From Cymbomonas tetramitiformis (Eukaryota; Chlorophyta; Pyramimonadophyceae; Pyramimonadales; Pyramimonadaceae): DNA of 64,000 nucleotides. Below the pieces are notes generated by a model, which did no database searches, was not told the origin of the DNA, and saw only the letters and a list, made by a program, of their open reading frames with translations. Below are positions 54,501 through 64,000 of this stretch, piece by piece (positions within the stretch are counted from its first letter, which is position 1; every line of letters begins with the position of its first letter). The DNA lies in the NCBI GenBank assembly GCA_001247695.2, contig LGRX02027843.1, forward strand, positions 1 through 64,000. Direction: 5' to 3'. The position numbers and the translations under genes were made by a program.

Positions 54501-57500
54501 GATGATTTTCGGGTTTTTCATGCAGAGAATTGTAGGAGTTGTCCTGGACCGTCCGATCTGATCTGATCAGATCGGTCACAGCAGATTGTGTCAATTGATC
54601 AGAGACATCGGGATGCCACAGATGACAGTTTTGTGATGACAGAGTTACCGTGACATCTGAGCACAATAAAACAATCTCTAGAACATTCCTGGCAAACAGT
54701 TGGAGCTGCTCCACCTGACCTAACTGCAGTAATAATTGTTTTAACTTCCCAACCCAGCCCTCCCGTGGGATCTATGGGCAGGCGGACGGATAGGACCACG
54801 CCTGCCCAGAGCTTTGGAGTTGGTATTCACCAAACTACAATGTGTACATCTGCAGTGTTTCCATTTGCATAAAAACATTGCAGTGACGGTTCCCAAAGAG
54901 AGAGAGCATACACGCATCCAACGGCAGAAAAATAGGCGCATATTTGGGTGAAGCATAGGCGCATACGAGGGCAAGTGTAAACGCACATTGGAAGTGGCAA
55001 GAGTAGGAGCATATGGGGGCAAGCGCAGACGCATAGGTCGGCAAGGGAAGGCGCATATGAACACACGCGATACGGACTGATGAGGCACAGCCACGACTCT
55101 CGTTCTATACACACCTGACAATATGCACCCTCGGCCCTCGTTCTACACTGAACGGCATGAGATCGGCCAACAAAAGCCAGCCCACCATCATCCCAGTGGA
55201 TGTGAGAAGCAAATCAAGAGCAGGGCGGGGCCGTGACAAGATACCACAAACGCATACATATTCCCAACCCAAATGCAAAGCAGCATGGAAAGATGATACG
55301 ATGTGACCGATCGTCGCCAAACAACTGTTGGTCTCTGGGTTACGGAGTAAGCGGACCCTGCTGACATGGCCCCCAGTGGCTCCCGGTCGATGGATGGGAC
55401 CTGTTGGTCCATGGTTATGTCATGAATGCAGTCACACCACACAGCATGGACACCCCATGTCAAAAAAAGGAAACCTTCGTTCTACACATACATCGCGGTG
55501 TGCAGCCACGGCCCTCATTCTAGAGCGGTTAGCAATGGTGCAACCACGATTTGGGACAATGAATACGTGGCACTGACGCCTAAAGGTGTCCTTCACTTTG
55601 AAGGCACTGAGTGATCGGCCCAAGCTGTCCGGATCAATCGCATCTCGATTGATGCGCCAGTAGGGGAGATCCGCATTTGCAACAACATTTTGCACCGCCT
55701 CCAAATGAGGCGCCACACAACTCAAGGTGCACGCTGCGATGGCATAAATACATAACACAGCATCCTGCTACATCACAGAGCAAAATAGGCCTACCGTGAG
55801 TACCAATGCTCTGGATTGAAGACTTGGGCAAATCGCACCAAGGCGTGAGCTATTCGCGTGCACGGAGTACTTTCCCTCGGAATAAAGATTCACTTGACAA
55901 TGGACAAAAACAATAAAACATGGAGGAAAAGAGTGGGTGCGCACTTCATGATAAGGGTGGCCATATACTTTGTCGTTACCCCATCTGGCGACCCATCCAC
56001 CCAATCGGAGCATGTTAAAGGTCCGCTGGGTATCACTTGCCAGAAGGCACTAACAACCAGAGCACCCCACTTCAAAGAGGCCTCGTGGAGGACACACAGC
56101 TCCAAAGTGCCACGTGGCGGAGGATCGAAAGAACAATACCTCCTTGTTTTCCGCAAAATTGGTTGCAAGCCCAACACCTGATCTTACCTGTTGGGATTAA
56201 GTGAGTTGCGCCTCAAAGTATCACCGATGGGCAACATCGAGTTTCCAGAAGGGCCTCGCTACATTTGCGAGGGGCCACTCTCGCAGTCAACGGTGCACCG
56301 TCTGCACCGCTACATTTGCGAGGGGCCATCCATTTCCTGAAGGAGTTCAGTATGCATTAACGGTGTATGTGTGTGGTGTGGCTTATTCTTGGACCGACTC
56401 CTTTAGCACACCGTAGCCGCAGAAGACCGGCTGCACTATGTTCCCACGCCGGGATCAAAGGATTCAGCACACACTTCGGGACACTTATCCGGAATCTTCG
56501 GAGCTCACCACTGAAGAATGGGACCCCTTAAGCCTTGCTGAGACAACTGAGCCCCTCAGCCCCATCGGTGCGGCTGCTGCGTCTCCGGAGCCGATGCAAC
56601 CATACCGCCCGAGCTGCCCAAGCCGTGTCTCCACCACAGAGCCTACGCGCATGGCCACCTCTCTACCCCCCGAGCTGCCCAAGCCTTGTCTCCACCACAG
56701 TGCCTACGCGCATGGCCACCTCTCGCCCCCGAGCTGCCCAAGCCGTGTCTCCACCACAGAGCCTACGCGCATGGCCACCTCTCTGCCCCCAGCTGCCCAA
56801 GCGTGTCTCCACCACAGAGCCTACGCGCATGGCCACCTCTCTGCCCCCGACCTTAACTGGGCCAGCTGAACCCCTCTGCGGCTGCTTTGCCGGCGCACTG
56901 CTGCATCTCTGAAGCCGACTCACCTCCGTCCCTCGTGCCACCCGAGCCATTTCTTCACCACAAAGACCACACCCGGGCCCATCCCGCTGCCCTCTACCCG
57001 CTTCAGAGCGTGGTCCCATGAGTACTTGCCCACCCTCACACGGCCCGAAACCCAAAGAGCTGTCCCAAAGGGCTTAAAATGACTGAGTGGTTTGCCCTCA
57101 TCCGAAACTCCGTACCCACCACCGACTTGCCCCTGCCGCCCCCTACCCTCAGCACAAACATTGTGAGAATGAAGCCCTTGCACTGATTGCCTTGCGAGGA
57201 AGCTGCGGACTTGAGCAATGTGCTCCACACTCGCGCTGTAACGGTCATGCTACGTTATTCCTACTTGGGGTCCGATCTCCATAGTTTCCCGTGCGTCCCA
57301 AGCCCTCCCGGTGGCCAATAGTTCACCATCCGGTTGTCGCCTTCCCATCAGCTGCTCACTGTTAGTTCTGGCACGTCTAGCAACCACGCCTTGTTGGCGG
57401 GGACAGAGGAGGTGGGACTGTGACTGTATATCGTCACTAGGTCAGGGGCGCGATTGGTGTGGGTGCGGGATTTTGCCTGGCAAGGCCCACACCAATCGCG

Positions 57501-60221
57501 CCAGAGGCTATGGCGTGATTGGCGTGAATTTGTTTCACGCCAATTGCGCTGGGCGCCATTGGCGTGATAAGATCGCGCCGGGCGCGATTGGCGTGAAACA
57601 TATATATTATACAGATGAGCTCACACTACACTCTCGATGTAAACAACCGAGCAAGAATCGACTATTGACTTTCGAGTCTTTCAAAAGCATCATTGGCGTG
57701 CCAGACATTCAGACAGCGTTGAAATGTTTTGTTCTGGAGACAGAAGCGGCTGTTTGCAACACCACAATTATTGGAGATGGTTGAGGAGTGCACCTAAAAA
57801 GGATGTCGCCCCCCTTTCCAGAGGAGCCGCCACTGTGGCTCGCTGCTTCTTCAGCGGTCGTGCTGTGGTCGATTATATATAGTTCAGACTTGATGTTGGA
57901 AGAAACCAAAATCTGTGCCCCACTCGAGTGCTGGATTATTGACACTCCTAGGCATAAAGGGGTTGCAAGCTCACTTCATAAGCTGTCCCACATTTTCACA
58001 CTGAAGCTTCGTGCTGGAACTGCTTGACTCATCACAATCAGACCATCCTGCTATTCCGTCTCAAATGGTCGCACAACCCTCTGACACTAATCCTATCAGC
58101 GCCTTAGCCTACAAACCGTCATTCAAGCCCTACATCGGCAAACAGTTCCTTTGCCTGCACCTTCGTACGATACGATAGCTTTGATCTCCAGAGGTCTGAT
58201 ACCTTGGTACATATAATTTCAATAGCACCTCAATTATGACCTCCGTCATTTAGTAGAGGATAAGGAAAAACAACGATTCAGAATGTTGCATAGTTATTGC
58301 CAAAGTTACACTATAAGGTCAACCAAGGGGCAAAACTTGGGTTGTGGTCGCAAGTGGTGACACGCACCGTTCTCACAAAGAAGGATTATAGGACATGGGC
58401 TATCGAGCACTGATAGGGAAATGGTGAGGAGTGACAGAAGACCGTGCCCTCGTGTGTCAAGGGCTTTGGACAAGAGCATAGTAGGTCGCCTGAGGATGCA
58501 AATAGTCAACCCACGAAGACCAAAGGCTCGGACCTGATCAGCATCAGCATCGAAGTCGATACTGACAAGCTGCAAGCTTTGCCCCTTTTGGGGACCGTAA
58601 CCCCCATTAGCATTGGGATCGATCCGCTCCAGCATCTCACTTGGTACGCCGTAGTTTGTGGCGTTTTCCTTCCAGTCCTGGTGTGCAAACAGGGACGCTT
58701 GAGGAACTAGCCTCGAATCTCGAGGGACACTTGCTTCACTTAGAGTGCGCCACATCAAAGTTCTAGGAGTGCACAAGTGTTCACTTAGAGCGCGCAACAC
58801 CAAAGTTCTAGGAGTGCACAAGTGTTCACTTAGAGTGCACAAGTGCTGGCTATTTCCGGGCAGTGTTGCTTGGGCCGCTCAGTACTGGCTATTTCCGGGC
58901 AGTGTTGCTTGTACAAGTCGGTAAGCTTGGCATGCAGCGCTGCCCGAGTGATTTCTCACCTGTACCCAGTGGTCGATGCTCCACCATGCCCACACAACCT
59001 CACAGTCTGGTTGTTCGGGCACTATTCGAAGTTCCACGATGCCGTCAACAACGCATTTCCCGCCCCAGTTTCCATAGTGGTGACTTTTCATACCCAGGCC
59101 CATGCCATCTTCGGTGTTTAGCCCAGCAGCTTCACACTTATCGAACTCGAGTGCCTTGTAGGCAAGTGCAAGGTAGGTGCCCTGCGGAGTCTTTACCATA
59201 TCCGCGTGTGTGGTATAGTCTGCTCCAGAATACGTGCAACTTTTGGTCACATCATCATCCCAGGACACCTCTTCGATGACCCCGGCGTGGTCGAATACGT
59301 CGGCAGGGTTGTCGACGCCGTTCAAGGTCAGCGCGTGGCGAAGGAGGGTGCCATCGCTCAAGAGCTTTGCAGTTTTCGAGGTCGGATTCTTGTGAAACCA
59401 GCGGTGCTTCACCTGTGTTATGGCACCTCAACCGGTATCAACGGTATACTTAAGATTGCTCGAGTCTAAAAGGAACCTATTCGAAGAGACCTTTTTCTTC
59501 AAATATGTAGGTATTATTCTACGGTCAGTTGCTTATAGCACCGACAAGCACTACCGACGCTCATTGTAAGAACCCTGAAAACGTAAGAAGTTGATGGGCG
59601 CCAGTCTATCGCAGACCTGGCAGCACGTGTGCGGCCTCAATATCAAGCTCTCTTTTTGGGGGGACACACCATTCCAGTGGTGTCTATTAAGTCAGTGTGA
59701 TGGCGGAGCACAGGTGCGATCAGTAGATACCCAGTCGAAGCCTCCTCTTTTTTGAAAAACTTCACTGCAGCGGAAAGGTCGCATAAGGTGCTTTTTCGAG
59801 CAGTGGTCGCTGCTGCTTCTCGTGCGCTCATAACGCTGGAGTGCTCAGGAACCGTCAGGAGCTCATGCCCAAAATAAACTATGGTAAGAGCGAGCATCGC
59901 AGACAGCACGGTGGCAGTTGCCTTCCAGTTCCCAGATGGAGCCCATTTCGACGACCTCGCGGCAACTACCTCTCCAGGAACGATAGCAACACTGACACTG
60001 CCAGGCGGAACAGTCCCATTAAAGGCCGTGGATTGAGCCCGGCCAGAAGGCCGCACCGCATCTACCGCTCCAGAGGTAACACTGTGAGTGGCAGATGGAG
60101 AGCCGTCCTCGAATACAAACTTGACGGACTGCATCGGCGTCGAACCTGTCGAGGAATGCATCAACTTATGAACTTCGTGCCTACTGCTTAGTGGTTTGCT
60201 GCGTGCAACGCCACAAGCCAT
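48560..60221 (-). CDS. Arylsulfotransferase (ASST)-like membrane-anchored enzyme, about 10 exons
   Basis: ASST-family proteins are beta-propeller enzymes that transfer sulfate between phenolic compounds; the substrate here is unknown. Exons: 60221-59670 (N-terminal tail, one membrane segment VLSAMLALTIVYFGHELL near residue 115, then GYLLIAPVLRHHTDLID), 59412-58960 (LLSDGTLLRH, SWDDDVTKS, THADMVKTPQGTYLALAY, VVWAWWSIDHWVQ), 58677-58534 (NYGVPSEMLERID), 57912-57794 (YIIDHSTTAEEAASHSGG, SGKGGDILFR), 55984-55945 (WGNDKVYGHPYHE), about 54096-53961 (AGGIIFFNTGKGRE), about 49759-49597 (RNAAAQQLPNGHVIITCG), 49165-48937 (HWEVVELDSDCNKLWS), about 48765-48560 (YFDPFRLMRYQGLPSG). Phases agree for exons 1-5 and the last three. 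The short exon expected between 55944 and 54097 (the family's QH-D region) was not found. The N-terminal type II anchor suggests a Golgi or secretory location. Very large introns hold TEs. Confidence 0.82.
50664..52083 (+). pseudogene. DIRS-like ORF1 (Cys-rich, frameshifted)
   Basis: An N-terminal piece (50690-50873, CCLQCRRVCRHLDAALAEVK) is followed by other-frame DGRCRTCSF near 51040 and the long frame 51022-52083. The long frame contains CRGCQYSTHLVCRNKL and LLCSEC, a C-x2-C-x4-H-x2-C .. C-x2-C zinc-finger-like array. A Pro/Gln-rich middle follows (PPHIHQQPPACASN). Reading as a gag-equivalent ORF1 is inferred from position and the zinc-like cluster. Its real start and intactness are unclear. 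Confidence 0.45.
52096..52490 (+). pseudogene. RNase H fragment of DIRS-like element
   Basis: Frame 52121-52420 shows ELAGSRILLRTDNTTTLSI and VNRQGTMS, the conserved TDN..A/T...N.QG signature of DIRS-type RNase H. A frame change near 52400 leads to AAAKYDLDLAAEHITADE, which corresponds to the usual YDIDL.AEHIPG.EN block. The reverse transcriptase that should precede it is absent. Confidence 0.8.
52916..53226 (+). pseudogene. Tyrosine recombinase N-terminal fragment
   Basis: About 100 codons with SSSVRTYLAGLSAWHEELV, which resembles the helical core-binding (SAM-like) domain at the start of tyrosine recombinases. The catalytic Arg-His-Arg-Tyr region cannot be seen. Adjacent frames at 53218-53400 (FFKLVHVGSGVAICWL) may be part of the decayed remainder. 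Position after RNase H supports the call. Confidence 0.5.
54365..55065 (+). repeat. Minisatellite clusters in ASST intron
   Basis: Two clusters (about 54372-54465 and 54910-55060) of a diverged ~25-30-bp unit around GGCAAGTGTAGACGCATATG. Both have the same orientation and are separated by CTGATC-rich unique sequence. Non-coding; they lie between ASST exons. Confidence 0.75.
55066..55944. other. ASST intron sequence; no exon found
   Basis: This stretch should hold a short exon of length 3n+2 linking WGNDKVYGHPYHE to the exon near 54096. Several minus-strand frames exist, but none carries the family's expected QH-D motif. Confidence 0.4.
56600..56860 (+). repeat. ~60-bp tandem repeat, four copies
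   Basis: Unit contains GAGCTGCCCAAGCCGTGTC and TACGCGCATGGCCACCTCTC. Both strands stay open across it, giving Pro/Ser-rich or Gly/Arg-rich frames that are repeat artefacts. Lies in an ASST intron (57793-55985). Confidence 0.9.
57440..57605. repeat. Cluster of inverted GCGATTGGCGTG repeats
   Basis: A hairpin with about 17-bp arms (GGCGCGATTGGTGTGGG.. and CCCACACCAATCGCGCC) is followed by a second hairpin (GATTGGCGTGAA / TTCACGCCAATTGCGC) and two further GATTGGCGTG(A) copies. In an ASST intron. Possibly the end of a foldback element. Confidence 0.75.
58738..58915 (+). repeat. Short tandem duplications in ASST intron
   Basis: CACTTAGAGTGCRC..AAAGTTCTAGGAGTGCAC is repeated twice, followed by CTGGCTATTTCCGGGCAGTG twice. 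Lies in the intron 58959-58678, just upstream of exon 3. Confidence 0.85.
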
Positions 60222-60399
60222 ACAACCTGAGAAGGCCGATTCAATATATATCTTATATGTGTGTTAGCGCGAATGTATATATAATAATGTTGGTTACCCC
60301 CTAATCCGTACTGTAACCGTTTCCTTTTGTTTCGCCTTCTAGCGTAGGCGAGCGTGAGGGTATGCGGAATTTTTAAATAATTTATAATTATAATGAGAA

Positions 60400-61600
60400 G
60401 TTCATGGTTTAGTGGACGAAACGTAAATGCATTTACGAAACAGTGTCATCACAAAAATTACGCGGTCCAGATGGGAAGATACTACCATCGGACGATTATT
60501 GATTTTTCTGATCGTGTATCCGCTCGGGGCATTCATAAATGCATTTATGAATTCATAAATGCATTTATGAAACACCCCCGCAATGCCGCACCCCCCCCCT
60601 GGTTATGTTATGGATTTAAAATTGCGAACCCATGGGTAAATGGGCGTATGTTATGGGTTTCTGTGATCACCCTGGGGGGGTCCGGACATATGTTATTGGA
60701 TTTAGGACCCCCCATACGTCCCCCGGAAGCCATATGCTATGGGCTTTTCCCTTCGCCTATGGTCCCCCCCCAGCACCATATGTTAACTGTGTGAGAACCT
60801 GGATGGCCCATATTCGACCCCATATCCCGATATTTCTCTGGATCTTGTCTCCCTTGCCTTCTGTGCTAAATTCTGGTGCTGACAAATCGGACGACATCGA
60901 CACGTCGGACTACAAGCAGGCGCAAGCGTATTCCGATTGTTATTTTTATTTTCGTCAAGCGATGCAAATCTATGATTTTTAAATTTATAATTTCAGCGTC
61001 GGCATATAAAATTGAAAATATAAAAATATTACGATTCCAAAATTCAAGATAATATATATGAAGTTTATATAATTCCGGGGGGTTGGACCCCTCCCAGTTG
61101 AAAATGTGCCCTTAAAAATACCTGGCAACACCCAAAAATACCCGAAAATATGGCTATTTCACCCCCCTATAATCTCATATGTTATCGTCGCGTCGTGCCG
61201 TACCAATTAAGGGACCCAGGGGGAGTCGTATGTTATGGGTTTCGCTGGACGACCCCAACCCTCCAAAAAATTATACACCCATGTATCGCATATGTTACAT
61301 CATTTTACAAATCGGGGGCCCCCCCCGGAAAAGACCCCCGGTATTGCGGAGGTGTTTTATGAATTCATAAATGCATTTATGATTTTTGACCCAAAGAAAT
61401 CATAAATGCATTTACGAATTCATAAGGGCATTATGAAACAGCATATTGTGTCCACGTCTGCGACAGACTGTCTGTCGACGTGTCCCATCACGTGAGACAT
61501 CATTTCATAAAAGCGTTTTGGCAATCATAACGCAGTTTTGTCCAAAATCATAATGACGGGGGCGTCTTTATGATTTTTGCCAAAACGTGTTTATGAATTC
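60400..61600. repeat. Palindrome-rich AT region with CATAAATGCATTTATG repeats
   Basis: The palindrome CATAAATGCATTTATG occurs at about 60535-60572 (twice) and 61367-61410, with relaxed forms at 60426-60440 and 61500-61600. Between the two main clusters are repeated (C/G)ATATGTTATGGG motifs and runs of 6-9 C or G (60588, 60670, 60763, 61318). No supported gene. The paired palindromes suggest the two ends of a ~0.9-kb foldback-type element. Confidence 0.65.
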
Positions 61601-62074
61601 GTAAGCCAGCGTCAGCCAGATGTGAAATGTGAAATCGATTAGGGATTTTTCCGAGCGACCCGAGAGGTCGAATTTCTTTTGAAGTTCAAATCCACGCGAC
61701 ACGCGAACAGTGCCTTGCAGTTTCATGCAGTGTATCTCTTTATTGGATCCGAGTCCACCCCCTGGACTTATTAAATTTAGGATGTTTTTATAATTGTTGT
61801 AGCACCTGGTATAATTAATATATCCGTGCAAATATATAAATTGACAATTATTTATATATTGAACTTTGAATTATACAGGGTGCGCTCGGCTGTCCCCCCC
61901 ATATAGGGGGTTATATTGAGCGGGTTCCATCAGGGACCTCAATATGACTGCTAAAACACCCCATATCGGATGCCCCATTCCCGCCCCCCCACCGGTACAA
62001 GGCATGAATCCAACCCCCCCCAGCCCTTTGGGGGGTCCCATAGGTGGAAAATATAACCTTTGGGTGCCCTCCAT
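61601..62074. other. No gene recognised
   Basis: AT-rich spacer with C-runs before the LTR at 62075. Confidence 0.5.
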
Positions 62075-62783
62075 TGTCAGGGTTATGACCGATGACATTT
62101 GTGTCATACATGTCATACGTGTCATACCTGTCATACATGTCATACCATGTCATGTCATGTCATATATTATTATGACAGTCGGTCATGTCATATATTATTA
62201 TGACAGTCGACAGTATGGTCGATCATGACTGTACAGGTCGAGTCGCGTCATACATTTATGACAGTCGTCAGTACGGTCGACGATGACTGTACATGTCGCC
62301 AGATGATTATGTCATATCATCAGGCATCCCTGTCATCGAGAGTTCGTATGATTGAACTCGAAGATGGCAAAGCAAAGATACATCTTGGAAACAAACCAAG
62401 AACCATCTTTAGCTTTCAGCATGCGCAGAACTCGCATGTGCAGCATGAACGAACTAGTCGTTACTACCATGCTGGTCGTTCAACCTACGTCTCGGGTTCA
62501 CAACCCAATGGCGGTACCATCTAAGATGATGGGTGACGTAGGTATAAAAGTGAGGAAGCGTTGTGCTTCAGCAGATCTTCTACGGAGACTGCACTCACAA
62601 AATTCCGCTCATACGTACACTTGCATTGCTGTTCAACTTTGCAGTGTTACTTTTGTATATTGATAATATATCGCGGCGCTTGTATGTTTAGCCGTAACAA
62701 TGGTATTCTAAACTCGTCAAGGCACGAACACGAGAACTCAAGTGAGTGCAGCGTTAGATATTGTATATATCACATTGTTCGCA
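62075..62783 (+). mobile_element. LTR of the Ty3/gypsy-type family, copy 2
   Basis: About 709 bp, TGTCAGGGTTATGACC..GTTCGCA, followed by GGTTGCAGG. Collinear with 10281-10902. The first 270 bp hold a dense series of TGTCAT / ATGACA motifs and a duplicated CATATATTATTATGACAGTC. Downstream 62784-64000 looks like a long leader; no coding domain is reached before the window ends. Confidence 0.72.
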
Positions 62784-64000
62784 GGTTGCAGGTTCGCGTA
62801 TACAAGCAACAGCGCTCGCAGTTATACTGAATATCTGCAAACCGAATAATAAATACGCTCGAATATCGACAGCATACGGATCGCGCGAGGATTGATCATC
62901 GCGAACATATCCGCAGCTGACAGCATTCGCAGAGAAATCGTCTTAATACTATAAGCGACAATACACCGGCGACAATGAGATACTTTGTGAAATAATTGGC
63001 AACATCGATTTTCGCAAATGATCTGCTTGAATCGTATACAATAATCCGCTCGTACGATGATTTTTAGCTCGTCAGCGCGATGTGCACCTGTCATGATTTC
63101 ATCGGATGCAATAAACGCACGATTTTAGGGCGCATGATTCCTGATGTATCTACATGCAGCGAGACATTCATTTGTCTACAGTGTCCGCCATCCGTACATA
63201 TGCCATGTTGCGCGCGTCAATATCCTTTGCAGAATAATTGTATACTCGCAGGGATATTTTGGATGGATGCATGACGGACACATGATTACTATACTGCAGC
63301 ATTTTACACCACATATTGATGACTGCAGAAATATTTCAAACCGTCAGCATTTGTATGCTTATTGCAATATAGTGTGCAAAAGATGTATATACCGAGTTTG
63401 CAATGATTGCATTATATACCAACATGCAGCACATGAGTATATGCAGCACACACCAGCATGCAGCACGCACCAACATGCAGCATTACACCATGTATACATT
63501 CTATACTGAGTGACTGCAATATTGTAAGTTGTGTATGCATCACGTTAGCAGATGTTATGTATAAACCAGCTTGATCACGTTAGCAGCTGGAATATGTGAC
63601 ATTATATTACAATGCATCAGACATGCACATAAGCATACTTGCTGTGCATGTTAACTATATTCGAACCCATATAGTGTAAGGTGCCTATTCAATGATCTCA
63701 ACACAATAATTAGCTCGTTATGATCCGGTGGAGTCGAGATACTCTTCGGACCACATATCGTTCTATTGTGGATCACTGAAAGGATTGCTCACCGGAACTA
63801 TATGTGAAATAAACCAGCAACGCATTATTGTGAATGAGATGATCTCAGGACTACAACAACCCCTAACCTGATATATATCATGCTAGATTCATTCAGTACA
63901 TGGTATGCTGATTATCATCCTGCATGATAAACTGTTTGGGAATGTTGAAATATCCAGAACTTATCTTCTTGTAAGTGTATAAAAGTGAACACACACACTA
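62784..64000 (+). other. Probable leader of the element at 62075; no gene recognised
   Basis: AT-rich, short frames only. A run of (CA)CATGCAGCA-type units at 63420-63485 makes a His/Gln-rich frame. In the sister copy the sequence between LTR and reverse transcriptase has a similar character. Confidence 0.4.

Noticed and set aside
56438..57055. Pro- and Gly-rich frames on both strands
   Set aside because: Products of the ~60-bp tandem repeat inside an ASST intron.

Overview
The window is eukaryotic nuclear DNA. Two host genes carry spliceosomal introns (GT..AG, mostly GTAAGT/GTGAGT-like donors), there are no operons or Shine-Dalgarno signals, and most of the sequence is transposable elements (TEs) and tandem repeats. 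The repertoire fits a large repeat-rich protist genome, most likely an alga: gag-only LTR elements, Ty3/gypsy, a DIRS-like tyrosine-recombinase element, Mutator-like, hAT-like and TA-type elements. I cannot name the species.

Layout. 1-6.3 kb: a ~185-bp satellite in two arrays of opposite orientation (1-660 and about 4990-6290), with an LTR and a GATCG-rich duplication between them. 6.3-15.8 kb: an inverted-repeat element, microsatellites, palindromic repeats and a remnant Ty3/gypsy element (LTR 10281-10902, reverse transcriptase 11484-12308). 15.86-21.29 kb: host gene 1, minus strand, an eIF4G/eIFiso4G-type translation factor that I rebuilt as 15 exons (773 codons plus stop) with an eIF4E-binding motif, MIF4G and MA3 domains. 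22.2-37.1 kb: a nest of TEs. A minus-strand gag-only LTR element (R0) is cut by a second such element (R2), a hAT-like MITE, a Mutator-like element (MULE 1), a third gag-only element in opposite orientation (R1, itself cut by MULE 3 and containing the assembly gap) and a second hAT-like MITE. 37.1-43.4 kb: a tRNA-Ala-like sequence, a fourth gag remnant split by a TA-type element, and MULE 2 with a long ~185-bp array. 43.9-48.1 kb: a decayed transposase split by an inverted-repeat element, then a minus-strand Ty3/gypsy pol pseudogene. 48.56-60.22 kb: host gene 2, minus strand, an arylsulfotransferase-like (ASST) membrane-anchored enzyme whose introns hold a DIRS-like element and minisatellites. 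60.4-64 kb: palindrome-rich AT DNA and a second LTR of the family at 10.3 kb.

How it fits together. Only the two host genes look like cellular functions: cap-dependent translation initiation, and a secretory-pathway sulfotransferase of the ASST family. The rest is TE biology. Target-site duplications let most insertions be bounded to the base and ordered: R0 first, then R1 and R2, then MULE 3 inside R1. Exon boundaries were set by hand from splice consensus, phase and family similarity remembered from general knowledge; no database search was possible.
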